64,000 nucleotides of DNA from Arthrobacter sp. UM1 (GCF_020483305.1 NZ_JACWAB010000005.1:1-64000); one strand, 5' to 3'. Positions 26,439 to 36,040 are shown, counted from the stretch's first letter. A program made the numbers and translations. The notes: generated from the letters alone by a model not told the origin.

Positions 26439-27695
26439 TCAGCTCCGGGCCGCCGTCGTCGCCCTGCCCGAGGGCGGCCGCGTGACCGGAGCCAGAAGGA
26501 ACGCCGCGAGCACGGGGAGCGCGATGACGCCGAGCGCGGGGCGCACGCCCCACTGGTGGCCGAGCCAGCCGATGACCGGCGGCCCCAGGAAGAACGCCCC
26601 GTAGGCGATGAAGGAGACCGTGCTGACGCGCGCGGCGGCGCGGGCGGGCTCGTCCGAGGCCGTGGAGATGCTGAGCGGGAACCCGAGGGCCCCGCCCACG
26701 CCCCAGAGGAACGCGCCCGCGGAGAGGAGCGCCGCGTTCGGCGCGAGGACGAAGAGCACGAGGCCGGCGCAGCACACGGCCAGGCAGACGCGCAGGCTCG
26801 GCACGCGCCCCCATCGGTCCACGAGCCGCGTTCCGAACCAGCGCGTGAGGGTCATGGCGACGACGAACACGGAGAACACGAGCGCCGCCTCTGACTCGGA
26901 GGCCCCGAGGCCGTCCGCCGCTCCCTTGGCGACCCAGTCCATGGCGGCTCCCTCGGTCAGGGCGCAGGCGAAGGCCACCACGCCGATGAGGAGCGTTCGG
27001 CCCTCCCGCCAGGGGCTCTTCACAACGCCGGACTCCGCCTCGGACCGCACCCCCTGCTTCCCGCCGGCGGTCTCGGCCGGCACCGACGCCTCCGGCACGG
27101 GCTCCGCGGACTGGTGGGAGTCCAGGAACCGCGGCGTGACGGCTATGACAGCAATCAGGCATATAACGCCAATAGAAATCAACCCGACGGGGATCGGGAC
27201 GTCTGCCGCCGCGAGACCCGCTCCGAGGAGGCCACCCGCCACCGTTCCCAGGGAGAACCCGGCGTGGAAGCGAGGCATGACCGTCCGCCCCAGGCGGTGC
27301 TCCACGTCGGCCCCCTCGACGTTCATCGAGACGTCCCAGAAGCCCAGGCCGCAGCCGAGGACGAACAGGCCCGCCCCGGCGAGCGCCGGCGATGTCGCCC
27401 ACAGGGAGAACGAGAGCAGAACCGATCCCGCCAAGGCGGTGATCGAGCCGATCCGCGTGGCCCAGCCGGTCCCGAGCCGGGGAATGAGGCGGCCCGCCCG
27501 GGCCATGGAGACGAGCGACCCGAGAGCCAGGCAGAGAAGCAGGAGGCCGAGCTGGTCCGGGCTGAGCCCGAGCCGGCTCGAAACGCCTGGAATCCTCGCC
27601 GTCCACGAGGTCAGGACCAGCCCGTTGCAGACGAAATGGATGAAGACCGCGGGAAAGGCGCGCTCCGGGCTCGTCACACGCTCCGCACTTCTCAC
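26439..27695 (-). CDS. MFS transporter (YbjJ-like)
   Basis: 418 aa; GTG 27695 overlaps the regulator stop as GTGA. Twelve membrane helices. FIHFVCNGLVLTSWTARIPGV and LGLSPDQLGLLLLCLALGS at the start, and FWDVSMNVEGADVEHRLGRT in the middle, match the YbjJ branch of MFS, whose substrates are poorly known. It is the last gene of the kinase-regulator-MFS operon, so its expression is probably set by that two-component system. Confidence 0.85.
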   Translation of the reverse strand: MRSAERVTSPERAFPAVFIHFVCNGLVLTSWTARIPGVSSRLGLSPDQLGLLLLCLALGSLVSMARAGRLIPRLGTGWATRIGSITALAGSVLLSFSLWATSPALAGAGLFVLGCGLGFWDVSMNVEGADVEHRLGRTVMPRFHAGFSLGTVAGGLLGAGLAAADVPIPVGLISIGVICLIAVIAVTPRFLDSHQSAEPVPEASVPAETAGGKQGVRSEAESGVVKSPWREGRTLLIGVVAFACALTEGAAMDWVAKGAADGLGASESEAALVFSVFVVAMTLTRWFGTRLVDRWGRVPSLRVCLAVCCAGLVLFVLAPNAALLSAGAFLWGVGGALGFPLSISTASDEPARAAARVSTVSFIAYGAFFLGPPVIGWLGHQWGVRPALGVIALPVLAAFLLAPVTRPPSGRATTAARS

Positions 27696-28339
27696 ACGAC
27701 CCCCTCCTCCCGCAGGGCCGCGACCGCCGCCGTCCGGTTCGTCGCCCCGAGCTTGCGGTAGATGTGGATGAGATGGGTCTTCACCGTGGCCTCGGAGATG
27801 AACAGCTCCCGCGCGATCTGCCGATTGCCTGCGCCCGTCGCGAGCAGCCGTCCCACCTCGAGCTCCCGCTCAGAGAGCAGGGGCGCCGCTGTCTCCTGCG
27901 AGCGCACCGCCGTCGCCAGGGCCACCGCCGCCTTCGGCGCGTAGTACTGCCCGCCTGCCTGGACGGTCCGCAGGGCCTCCGCGATGACCGCCGGCTCCGA
28001 GTCCTTGAAGAGGTATCCGCGAGCGCCGGCGTCGATGGCCGCCACGACGTCCGCCTCAGCGTCGAAGGTGGTCAGGACGATCACCTTCTCCGGCGCCCCC
28101 GGCTTGGCGATGGCCCGCGTGGCCGCGATCCCGCCGAGCTCGGCGCTCGTGGAGGGCATGTTGAGGTCCATGAGGACGATGTCCGCCGGCTCGCCGGAGT
28201 CCCTGAGCCGAGCCGCCGCCTCGACGGCCTCCGCGGCGGTTCCGGCCTCGGCGGCGATCTCCACACCCGGAAGCGTGCCGAGCAGGGCGCGCACGCCCGC
28301 CCGGACGATGGGGTGGTCGTCTGCGAGCACGATCCTCAT
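27692..28339 (-). CDS. NarL/LuxR-type response regulator
   Basis: 215 aa. Receiver: MRIVLADDHPIVRAGVRALL, phospho-Asp in IVLMDLNMPS, TTFDAEADV and FKDSEP. LuxR helix-turn-helix: LSERELEVGRLLATGAGNRQ and SEATVKTHLIHIYRKLGATN. Its ATG overlaps the kinase stop and its TGA overlaps the MFS start, so all three genes are translated as one unit. Confidence 0.93.
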   Translation of the reverse strand: MRIVLADDHPIVRAGVRALLGTLPGVEIAAEAGTAAEAVEAAARLRDSGEPADIVLMDLNMPSTSAELGGIAATRAIAKPGAPEKVIVLTTFDAEADVVAAIDAGARGYLFKDSEPAVIAEALRTVQAGGQYYAPKAAVALATAVRSQETAAPLLSERELEVGRLLATGAGNRQIARELFISEATVKTHLIHIYRKLGATNRTAAVAALREEGVV

Positions 28340-29613
28340 GCCTCGAGTCCTTCCTGCTTGTGCGTCTCGGCGCCCACCGGGATCCGGACGTTGACGGCGG
28401 TTCCCTCGCCGGGCTCGCTCTCGACGACGAGCGCGCCTCCGAGCCGCTCCACCCTGTCCCTCAGCGAGGACAGCCCGAATCCGGGCACGACGGCGGAGGG
28501 GGTGAAGCCGCGGCCGTCGTCGACCACGTCCATCGCGAGGACTCCGGGGTCGGGGGACCCGAGGGTGATGACGGCGCGGCGGGCTTCCGCGTGGCGGACC
28601 ACGTTGGCCGCGAGGGAGGAGGCGGCCAGCACCACGAGGCGCCGGACGGCGGGGTCCAACGGGACGGCGGCCGCCTCGCGGGGGCGCTCGTCCCGGATGA
28701 GGAGGTCGAGCCGGCCCACGCCGACTCTCTCGATGGCGGCGCGGATGGCGTGCTCGAGCGAGTCGTCCTGAGCGCGCGGGCCGAGGGCCGCTGAGCCGCG
28801 GACGATGTCCCTGGCTTCGGCGAGATTGGCGGAGGCGAGCTCGAGGATGCGCTCGAGCGCCGCGCTCTGCGCCGAGGCGGAACCGCTTCCCGGCGAGGCC
28901 TCGGCCGCGAGCCCCGCGCGGGCGGTGAGCACGATCGCGTTGAGGCCCTGCGCGAGGGTGTCGTGGATCTCCCCGGAGAAGCGCTCCCGCTCTGCGGCCA
29001 CCCCCGCTGCGTGGTGGGCGGCGGCGAGCTCGGACCGCGCCGCCTCGAGCTCGGCGAGCGCGCGGCGCTGCTCGAGGGAGTCCCGCACCAGCGCCTCGTA
29101 GACGATGAACACCACGACAGCGAAGCCTGCGCCGATCGTGGGCCCCACGACGGCCCCCGAGGCAAGCTGGCCCGAGGCTCCGAACGCCGCCACGAGCAGC
29201 GCGAGCAGGCCGGCGATGCCGAGGACCCCAGCGCCGAGCGGCCTCACCAGGTGCAGCACCACGAAGAAGAGGGGGAACGCGCAGTACGCGAAGCCGGCGT
29301 CGTGGAAGACGAGGACCGCCCACAGCAGCACCACCGCCGCGAGCCAGCTGACCCAGTGCCGGGCCGGGATGACCGGCCGCGCGCCGTATCCCGCGCGCAC
29401 CGCGAGCCGCCGCTCCACGGCCGTCCCCGCCACGTACACCGCCGCGAGGACAGCGGAGACCGCCACGACGGTCCAGCGCTCAGCGGGGCCTCCGTGCGCG
29501 ACGACGAGGTGCTGCACCAGCGCGAACCCGAGCAGCACGGCGAACGCCACGTGCACGCCGACGCGCAGGCCGCGGACGAGCAGATCGGTGGCGGAGTCGG
29601 GCGAGGTCCTCAT
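28336..29613 (-). CDS. sensor histidine kinase (HisKA_3 type)
   Basis: 425 aa with five or six N-terminal membrane helices (about 15-175), then a coiled linker and FSGEIHDTLAQGLNAIVLTA, the HisKA_3 H-box. The ATPase region has VVDDGRGFTP and GFGLSSLRDRVERLGG. It senses through its membrane part. It is divergent from an ABC permease/ATPase pair 186 bases away, which may be its target along with the MFS gene. Confidence 0.92.
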   Translation of the reverse strand: MRTSPDSATDLLVRGLRVGVHVAFAVLLGFALVQHLVVAHGGPAERWTVVAVSAVLAAVYVAGTAVERRLAVRAGYGARPVIPARHWVSWLAAVVLLWAVLVFHDAGFAYCAFPLFFVVLHLVRPLGAGVLGIAGLLALLVAAFGASGQLASGAVVGPTIGAGFAVVVFIVYEALVRDSLEQRRALAELEAARSELAAAHHAAGVAAERERFSGEIHDTLAQGLNAIVLTARAGLAAEASPGSGSASAQSAALERILELASANLAEARDIVRGSAALGPRAQDDSLEHAIRAAIERVGVGRLDLLIRDERPREAAAVPLDPAVRRLVVLAASSLAANVVRHAEARRAVITLGSPDPGVLAMDVVDDGRGFTPSAVVPGFGLSSLRDRVERLGGALVVESEPGEGTAVNVRIPVGAETHKQEGLEA

Positions 29614-29799
29614 CCCTCCAGCCTAGGGGCCTCGGCTCTCGCGCGCGCCCGTCAGACCAGCCCCCGGACCTGTCCACGCCCCGAGGCTCCGCCCCGCTCA
29701 ACCGTTCGGTTGACCCAAGATCAACCCGCTGCGGGATCCCGCGGAACCGCCTGGAAGAGGAGTCTTGAAGAGTCACATCCCCTCGGTCCAGGAGGAATC

Positions 29800-30852
29800 A
29801 TGCTGCTCGCTCGCCGCGATGCCGCGTTCGCATGGGGGCGCTTCGCCCTCGTCGGAGGCGTGATCGCCCTGCTCACGCTGCTCGTCTCCCTGCTCTCCGG
29901 CCTCACGGCCGGGCTCGGCTCCCAGTCCACCTCCGCCCTCGAGGATGCCGGGAAGAACGGCGTCACCCGCGTGCTGACCTCGGGCGAGAACCTCGGCCTC
30001 TCGACCGTGACCGCAGACCAGGCCAAGGCCGCCGAGGCGGACGCCTCCCGGGACGGGAAGCAGGCTCTTCCGCTCACGGTCGGCATGACCCGCCTCGAGC
30101 GCAAGGGCGCCCCGTCCACCGAGACGCCGCACCAGGCGGCGGTCTTCGCCGCGCCGCGCACCTCCTCCTGGGCCGCGAGCGTCCCCGAGCAGGGGCTGGC
30201 CCTTCCGGGCGCGCTCGCCGGGGAGCTCGGCGTGAAGACCGGGGACACGGTCCTGGTCAACGGCACAGAGATGACCGTCTCGAAGACCGACGCCCCCGAG
30301 ACGAGCTACGCCCACGCCCCCGTCGTCGGCCTCCCCGAGGCGAAGGCGCGCGAGGTCCTCCACACGGAGAACGCGAACGCCCTCCTCACCGACAGCGACT
30401 CGCTCTCCGTCGACGGCCTCACGAGCCGAACCGTCAAGGACTCCTTCAACGCCATCCCGGGGTACCGCTCCGAGCACGGCTCGCTCCTCATGATCCAGGT
30501 GATCCTGTACGTCATCGCGGGGCTCGTGGTGGCCGCGTTCCTCACGATCTGGACCCTGCAGCGCACCCGCGACCTCTCGCTGCTGCGCGCCCTCGGCGCC
30601 TCGGAGGGCTTCCTCTTCCGGGACGGCCTCGCGCAGGCGGCCATCGTCCTCATCGGCGGCACGCTCGTCGGCGGCCTGGCGGGCTGGGGGCTCGGCGCCC
30701 TCGCCGCGAGCGCCGTGCCGTTCGCCCTCACGCTGCAGGCTCTCGCCCTGCCGGCCGTGCTGGTCCTCGCCGTCGGCTTCCTCGGCTCGCTCGGGGCAGT
30801 CTCCCGCGTCCGCACCGTCAACCCCCTCGCCGCTCTCGGAGGCAACGCATGA
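29800..30852 (+). CDS. FtsX/MacB-like ABC transporter permease
   Basis: 350 aa from ATG 29800, with AGGAGG eight bases upstream; the open frame upstream is antisense to the kinase. One N-terminal membrane helix (about 17-40), an outside domain of about 190 residues, then three membrane helices. The fold is that of FtsX-like permeases. LQRTRDLSLLRALGASEGFLFRD is the coupling loop seen in this family. These transporters export peptides or lipoproteins, or counter antibiotics. Pairs with the next gene by an ATGA overlap. Confidence 0.87.
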   Translation: MLLARRDAAFAWGRFALVGGVIALLTLLVSLLSGLTAGLGSQSTSALEDAGKNGVTRVLTSGENLGLSTVTADQAKAAEADASRDGKQALPLTVGMTRLERKGAPSTETPHQAAVFAAPRTSSWAASVPEQGLALPGALAGELGVKTGDTVLVNGTEMTVSKTDAPETSYAHAPVVGLPEAKAREVLHTENANALLTDSDSLSVDGLTSRTVKDSFNAIPGYRSEHGSLLMIQVILYVIAGLVVAAFLTIWTLQRTRDLSLLRALGASEGFLFRDGLAQAAIVLIGGTLVGGLAGWGLGALAASAVPFALTLQALALPAVLVLAVGFLGSLGAVSRVRTVNPLAALGGNA

Positions 30853-31589
30853 GCACCGCAGTCACCGCTCCCCAGAACCGCGCCTTCTCCGCCCCGGCCC
30901 TCGAGCTCGACGACGTCACGCTCGTCTACCCCGACGGCGCCTCCACCATCACGGCCGTGGACCACGCCTCGCTCACGATCGCCCGCGGCGAGTTCGTGGG
31001 CCTGACCGGCCCGTCCGGCTCCGGCAAGTCCTCGCTCCTCGCGCTGGCCTCGGCCCTCCAGAAGCCCTCGAGCGGGCGGGTCGTCGTCGACGGCGTGGAC
31101 CTCAGCACCCTGCGCACCAAGCGCCTCCTCGAGGTCCGCCGGGAGAAGATCGGCATCATCTTCCAGCAGCCGCAGCTCATCAACTCGCTCACGGCCCGCG
31201 AGCAGCTCCTCATCACGGACGCGGTCCGCGGGGCCAAGGGCCGCTCCGCCAAGGAGGCCGCGGCCCGCAAGGCGGCTGACCTCCTGGACCGCGTGGGCCT
31301 CTCCGCCCAGATGGACCGCCGCCCCGCAGAGCTCTCGGGCGGACAGCGCCAGCGCGTCAACATCGCCCGGGCCCTCATGGGCGAGCCGTCCGTCCTGCTC
31401 GTGGACGAGCCGACGAGCGCGCTGGACCAGGAGCGCTCGGCCGCCGTCGTCGCCCTCCTGGACGAGGTCACGCGGGAGTTCCGGACGGGCACGCTCATGG
31501 TCACCCATGAGACCGAGACCCTCGGCGCCGCGGACCGCGTCATGGAGATGCGCGACGGCGTGCTGCGCGGACCGATCACCCTGGGGTGA
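30849..31589 (+). CDS. ABC transporter ATP-binding protein (MacB/LolD type)
   Basis: 246 aa. Walker A GPSGSGKSSLL, Q-loop FQQPQLINSLTAREQLL, signature LSGGQRQRVNIARALM, Walker B VLLVDEPTSALD, and H-loop MVTHETE. The overlap with the permease shows they make one transporter. It probably responds to the divergent two-component system. Confidence 0.93.
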   Translation: MSTAVTAPQNRAFSAPALELDDVTLVYPDGASTITAVDHASLTIARGEFVGLTGPSGSGKSSLLALASALQKPSSGRVVVDGVDLSTLRTKRLLEVRREKIGIIFQQPQLINSLTAREQLLITDAVRGAKGRSAKEAAARKAADLLDRVGLSAQMDRRPAELSGGQRQRVNIARALMGEPSVLLVDEPTSALDQERSAAVVALLDEVTREFRTGTLMVTHETETLGAADRVMEMRDGVLRGPITLG

Positions 31590-31639
31590 TTCTGCGATAA
31601 CTTAAGACGGACGTTTGTCTCTTCTCGAATCGAGGCTTC

Positions 31640-32140
31640 ATGTCCGCCGCCCACATCGCGCCGCAGCGCAGCCCCCGCCCGCGAACAGCAGCCCGAGCGG
31701 TCCAGGTCTACTGGGCCTCGCTCGGGCTGCAGGCTCTCTCCTCCGTGCAGGACCTGCTCAACCTGCGCGAGCTCGCGCGGATCGAATTCGAGGCGGCGTC
31801 CAAGGATCCTGAGATCGCGCAGCTGGGGCTGACCCCGGACCTGGTGGAGGCGGTGCTCCTCGGCTCCTCCCTGTTCAACGCCGCACTGACGGCGGTCCTG
31901 CCCGTGCTGTTCGTATGGCTGTTCGGACGCGGACGGGCGTGGGCGCGGATCGTCCTCACGGTGTTCGCCGTGTTCGCCGTCGTCTCGATTCCGGTCCAGC
32001 TGCTCTCGCTTACACCCGCCTCCGCCCTGTCCACCGCGGTGTCGGCCCTCGGGTTCGGCCTCTTCGCCGGCGCCACGGCACTCGCCTGGAGCAGGGAGGC
32101 CTCCGCCTGGCTCAAGGACTCACAGGCCGGTTCGGCGTGA
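31640..32140 (+). CDS. four-helix membrane protein
   Basis: 166 aa; GAGG precedes the ATG. A short basic N-terminus is followed by about four membrane helices. FVWLFGRGRAWARIVLTVFAV is close to a segment in the next gene (KGHGWARIVLTVLAVFTFFG), and both end with a Trp/Leu/Lys amphipathic tail, so they are paralogues. No function assigned. Confidence 0.65.
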   Translation: MSAAHIAPQRSPRPRTAARAVQVYWASLGLQALSSVQDLLNLRELARIEFEAASKDPEIAQLGLTPDLVEAVLLGSSLFNAALTAVLPVLFVWLFGRGRAWARIVLTVFAVFAVVSIPVQLLSLTPASALSTAVSALGFGLFAGATALAWSREASAWLKDSQAGSA

Positions 32141-32328
32141 GTCATCCGGCGTGAGCCAGGAGACGGTGAACGCAGGGTATTTCAAAAATGAATTCTCTCG
32201 GCAGTGAGGCCCGGATCTCCCCCTTTGGTCGGATATTCGCGGCCCTGGTGGAATGCGGAATTCCATTGCCATAGGGTAGAAGACAGGCTTACCGCTTGTT
32301 TTCATCATCCACACTGAGAGGCACGACA

Positions 32329-32991
32329 ATGTCTGACTCCCTGAACAACCCGCGCAACGAGGACCTCAACGGTCGCCAGGAGGGCTTCCCGCAGGCTCCC
32401 AGCCATGAGGGCCAGGGCGGGTTCCCCAACGCTCCGCAGGGCGACATGAACCACCAGGGCGGCCAGTTCGCGGGCCAGCCGGGCTACGGCCAGGGCGGTT
32501 TCGAGAACGGCCAGCCCGGCTACGTTGATCCGGCCGTGGCGCCGAAGCAGCACCGCACGAGCGTCATGCTGTACGTGGCCTCGCTGGTGCTCAGCCTCAT
32601 CTCCGGCATCATCGGCTTCTCGATGCTGGGCGACCTCTCCCAGCAGGTGGCCCAGGATTCCGGCGGCCAGGTGACCACCGAGCAGGCTCGGGGTGTCATG
32701 ACCGCCGCCCTCGTCGGCGGTCTCCTTCTCGGCCTCGTGCTCAACGGCATCTTCATTCTGTTCTGGGCCAAGGGCCACGGTTGGGCGCGCATCGTCCTCA
32801 CCGTCCTGGCGGTTTTCACCTTCTTCGGCCTGTTCTCTCAGTTCGGCCAGCTCGGCAACCAGCCGGTCAGCTCCATCCTCTCCATTCTGAGCGGACTTGC
32901 ATTCCTCGCCGCCACGGTCATCGCCTGGCTCCGCCCCGTCTCGGAGTGGCTGAAGGCCAAGAAGGCCGCCAAGTTCCAGGCCATGCGCTGA
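32329..32991 (+). CDS. four-helix membrane protein with Gly/Gln-rich N-terminus
   Basis: 220 aa from ATG 32329, with GAGAGG upstream. The first 75 residues are hydrophilic (GGQFAGQPGYGQGGFENGQP), followed by four membrane helices similar to those of the preceding gene, and a Lys-rich end. The N-terminal repeat style resembles the PGQ tail of the protein at 19037-20680. Function unknown. Confidence 0.7.
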   Translation: MSDSLNNPRNEDLNGRQEGFPQAPSHEGQGGFPNAPQGDMNHQGGQFAGQPGYGQGGFENGQPGYVDPAVAPKQHRTSVMLYVASLVLSLISGIIGFSMLGDLSQQVAQDSGGQVTTEQARGVMTAALVGGLLLGLVLNGIFILFWAKGHGWARIVLTVLAVFTFFGLFSQFGQLGNQPVSSILSILSGLAFLAATVIAWLRPVSEWLKAKKAAKFQAMR

Positions 32992-33014
32992 TCTCCTGCT
33001 GAATCCAGCACCCG

Positions 33015-33054
33015 AGAGGGCCCCGCTCGTTTCCGAGCGGGGCCCTCTTTCCTT
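33015..33054. terminator. bidirectional terminator with T-tract
   Basis: A 15-bp perfect stem (33015-33029 with 33034-33048), loop TTTC, followed by TTTCCTT. It separates convergent genes. Confidence 0.85.
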
Positions 33055-33077
33055 GTCTCAGTCCGAGGCGTCCTGCC

Positions 33078-34475
33078 TCAGGCCGCCTTCGGAGCCGGCC
33101 GCGCCGCCTCCCAGACCACCACGTACGCACAGAGCGCCAGCACCGCGGCCACATGCGCCACCACCGCCAGCGAGTACACGCCGTCGGGAATCGCGTGCTG
33201 CGACTGAACGCCGGGAGTGCTCCACTTCGCAAGCGCCTCCCACACGGCCCACCAGTGGAGCAGCTCCACGACCTGCCAGGCGATGAGCCACCGCCACGGA
33301 ATGCCGGCGAGCGCCGCGAGCGGCACGAGCCAGATGACGAACTGCGGCGAGTAGACCTTGTTGGTCAGCACGAACGCCGCCACCACGAGGAAGGCGAGCG
33401 CGGCCGGCTGCACCCGCTGCGGAGCCTTCCACGCGAAGACCACGATCCCCGCGAGCGCCGCCAGGAGCAGCGCCATGCCCGCCGTGTTGATGGCGCCGGG
33501 GCTCATCTCGGGCAGGCCGCGAGCCCGCGCCGTGAGGTTGTAGACGAACCACACCGAGGAGAATCCGGCCTCCCGCTCCCGCGAGAAGGAGAGGAAGTAG
33601 GACCACGCCCCGAAGTCCCGCACCATCGCGGGCACGTTGACGGCGAGCCAGGCGAGGGCGGCCGCCGCCGTCGTGATCCCGAAGCCCTTCCAGTCCCGCC
33701 GGGGGCTGTCCGAGCGGAGCGCCCCGAGGAACACCACCCCGAGCAGCAGCAGCGGGTAGAGCTTGAACGCCGTGCCCAGGCCGATCATGACGCCCGCGAG
33801 CGCCCAGCGCCGCGCCACCACCGCCCACAGCGCAACCGCCGCGAACAGGACCGCATAGACGTCCCAGTTGATGTACACCGTGGCGATGACCGCGGGCGAG
33901 AGGGCGACGACGGCGCCGCGCTCGAGCCCCGATCCCCAGCGCGGCCGCTCCGCGGCGGTCCCGCGGAAGGCGCCCTGGGCCCGGAGCCGCTCCGCTGTCG
34001 CGGCGGTGACGAGCACGAGGGCTCCCCACGCGATGGCCGCGAGCACGGCGTTGATCTCGAAGAAGAAGAGGGTGCGGCCGGGTGAGTCGCCTCCGCCCGG
34101 CGTGAGGAAGGCGGTCAGCCCCGCGAACAGCCCGAGGAGCACCGGGTACTCGACCCGGGCGCCCGGGGTGATGAAGGGGAAGACTCCGTCGTCGAGACCG
34201 CGGCCCGTGAAGATGACGGGCCAGTCCGAGTAGCAGGCGCGGGAGAAGACGTCCGGCGAGCCCCAGTTGATCCCGAAGCAGGGCTGCTTGACCGCGTAGG
34301 CCAGCAGGGCGGCGAGTGCCGTGAGGAGGACGAGGACCCTCCGGTGCGTCAGCCAGGCGAGCGCGCCCGCCGTGCGCCCCGCGAACCGTCCGCGGGGGCC
34401 GCCGGCGAGCTCCGAGGCGTCCGTCCAGACGCCGTCCTCTGGCACCGGCTCGTGCGTCTCTGCTGTGCGCGCCAT
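33078..34475 (-). CDS. GT87-like polyprenol-phosphate-dependent glycosyltransferase
   Basis: 465 aa with ten or more membrane helices. The early loop has SRACYSDWPVIFTGRGL with an acidic residue, and EYPVLLGLFAGLTAF follows, features of DUF2029/GT87 mannosyltransferases that use polyprenol-phosphate sugars outside the membrane. VYINWDVYAVLFAAVALW and GTAFKLYPLLLLGV support the call. It starts two bases after the mshA stop, so both are in one operon. The acceptor glycan is unknown. Confidence 0.75.
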   Translation of the reverse strand: MARTAETHEPVPEDGVWTDASELAGGPRGRFAGRTAGALAWLTHRRVLVLLTALAALLAYAVKQPCFGINWGSPDVFSRACYSDWPVIFTGRGLDDGVFPFITPGARVEYPVLLGLFAGLTAFLTPGGGDSPGRTLFFFEINAVLAAIAWGALVLVTAATAERLRAQGAFRGTAAERPRWGSGLERGAVVALSPAVIATVYINWDVYAVLFAAVALWAVVARRWALAGVMIGLGTAFKLYPLLLLGVVFLGALRSDSPRRDWKGFGITTAAAALAWLAVNVPAMVRDFGAWSYFLSFSREREAGFSSVWFVYNLTARARGLPEMSPGAINTAGMALLLAALAGIVVFAWKAPQRVQPAALAFLVVAAFVLTNKVYSPQFVIWLVPLAALAGIPWRWLIAWQVVELLHWWAVWEALAKWSTPGVQSQHAIPDGVYSLAVVAHVAAVLALCAYVVVWEAARPAPKAA

Positions 34476-34477
34476 GC

Positions 34478-35677
34478 CTACAGCCCCGCCGCGACTCGAT
34501 AGGACTGCAGCGTGAACATGGCCGTCCGCTGCCACCCGAACGCGCGGGCGTGGATCGGGGCGGCGTGGGTGAGCTGCTCGCGGAGCGCGCCGTCGGCGGC
34601 GATGCGGACGATCGCGTCCGCCCACCTCTCCGGGTCGTGATCCGGCAGGAGGAGCCCGGTGCGGCCGTCGCTCACCGACTGCGGCAGGCCCCCGACCTCC
34701 GCCGCGATGACCGGCGTCCCGCAGGCCTGGGCCTCGAGGGCCACGAGACCGAAGGACTCCGCGTACGACGGCATGGCGACGACGTCCGCCGCGCGGTACC
34801 AGTCCGCGAGCCGGCGCGCCTCGACGGGCGCGTGCAGGCTGACGCGGTCCTCGAGGCCGAGCTCGGCGATGCGCCCGGCGAGATCCAGCTCGCCGGCGCC
34901 CGAGGCCGCTCCCACGATCGAGAGCCTGATCGGCGCGGTCTGCGGGATGCGGGACATCGCCTCGACGAGCACCTGCGGACCCTTGAGCCGCTGGATGCGG
35001 CCGGCGAAGAGAACGTGGAACTCCTCCTCCGCGACGCCGAGGCGGGCGCGGGCCTCGCGGCGGCCCTCCGGCGTGAAGACCCCCAGGTCCACGCCGGGCG
35101 CCACGATGTCCACGCGGTCGGGATCAGCCCCGTAGAGCTCCTCGACGTCCCGGGCTTCGGCCCGCGTGTTGACGATGAGGCGGGCAGCCCGCTCGATGAG
35201 TCCGCGCTCGGCGCTCGCACGGCCGTCCGGCTCCGAGGGCTCTCCGGAGCCTCTGCCTCGCTCCTTCGCGAGCGCGAGCGTGTGCATCGTGTGGAGGAGA
35301 GGCGCGCCCCAGGCCTCGGCAAGGCGCTCGCCCGCGAGCCCGGACAGCCAGTAGTGCGCATGCACCACGTCATACGGCCCGAATCCCTGCGCGAGCACGG
35401 CCTCCGCGAACTCGCCGGCGTGCGCCGCCAGCTCCGTCTTGGACGCCTCGGGGGCGACGTCGAGCGAGACCACCCTCGCTCCCGGGGCAAGCTCGGTCAC
35501 TCCCGGACCGGTCTGCGCGTCGGCTCGGGTGAAGATGTCGACGGCGACGCCGAGGGCCGCCAGCTCACGCGCGACGTGCGCCAGGTACACGTTCATGCCC
35601 CCCGCATCGCCGGATCCCGGCTGGTGGAGCGGGGACGTGTGCAGGGAGATGAGGGCTGCGCTCCTCACCGACGTCAT
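34478..35677 (-). CDS. mshA: D-inositol-3-phosphate glycosyltransferase MshA-like
   Basis: 399 aa from ATG 35677 (MTSVRSAALISLHTSPLHQP), with GAGGAAGGG upstream. GT4 fold: GSGDAGGMNVYL near the N-terminus, DVVHAHYWLSGLAGE, LFAGRIQRLKGPQVLVEA, and the donor-binding PSYAESFGLVALEAQACG. In actinobacteria this family adds GlcNAc to inositol phosphate, the first step of mycothiol synthesis. The SPLHQPGSGDAGGMN motif favours MshA over general GT4 enzymes. Substrate is inferred from family. Confidence 0.85.
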   Translation of the reverse strand: MTSVRSAALISLHTSPLHQPGSGDAGGMNVYLAHVARELAALGVAVDIFTRADAQTGPGVTELAPGARVVSLDVAPEASKTELAAHAGEFAEAVLAQGFGPYDVVHAHYWLSGLAGERLAEAWGAPLLHTMHTLALAKERGRGSGEPSEPDGRASAERGLIERAARLIVNTRAEARDVEELYGADPDRVDIVAPGVDLGVFTPEGRREARARLGVAEEEFHVLFAGRIQRLKGPQVLVEAMSRIPQTAPIRLSIVGAASGAGELDLAGRIAELGLEDRVSLHAPVEARRLADWYRAADVVAMPSYAESFGLVALEAQACGTPVIAAEVGGLPQSVSDGRTGLLLPDHDPERWADAIVRIAADGALREQLTHAAPIHARAFGWQRTAMFTLQSYRVAAGL

Positions 35678-35750
35678 CGATGCCCTTCCTCTCTGCGCCC
35701 GGCGCGGCCGGACGCGGGTGTCCGCCTCGGTTCCGGGCGGTCCGAACACG

Positions 35751-35791
35751 CAGAACCCCCACACCTTGACCTTACAGGCGTGGGGGTTCTG
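35751..35791 (-). terminator. hairpin between small genes and mshA
   Basis: A 12-bp perfect stem (35751-35762 with 35780-35791), extendable to 16 pairs with one mismatch. It lies 70 bases after the stop of the 50-aa gene and 74 bases before the mshA start, so it may end the small-gene transcript or act in the mshA leader. No T-tract. Confidence 0.5.
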
Positions 35792-35860
35792 TCTCCGGTG
35801 CCGCCGCACGGCCTCGCTGTCATGAGGTCCGCGTGCGGCGCTGTGCCGCGGGGCACGGGT

Positions 35861-36013
35861 CTACCGGAGGTTGAACGGAACGGCGCTGCCGTGTCCGTGC
35901 GAGCCGCGCGCCCAACGGGCGTGCTGCTCCCGGACCTCCTTCCGCTGGCGATCCCGCTCAAGGGCGGTCTCGGCAGAGGTCTCTCGGCGGCCGAAGCTGA
36001 AGAACGCGGGCAT
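35861..36013 (-). CDS. 50-aa basic small protein
   Basis: ATG 36013 with AAGGAG seven bases upstream; ends TAG 35861-35863. It begins MPAFFSFGRRETSAE, then has a highly charged helix (ALERDRQRKEVREQHARWAR), and ends in SAVPFNLR. The strong ribosome site, operon position and protein-like composition support a real gene. No family recognised. Confidence 0.5.
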   Translation of the reverse strand: MPAFFSFGRRETSAETALERDRQRKEVREQHARWARGSHGHGSAVPFNLR

Positions 36014-36040
36014 GGGGAACTCCTTCTCTGAATCGAGGTC

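Noticed and set aside
34550-36031. 493-aa plus-strand frame opposite mshA
   Set aside because: Shadow of mshA; no motif or start signal.
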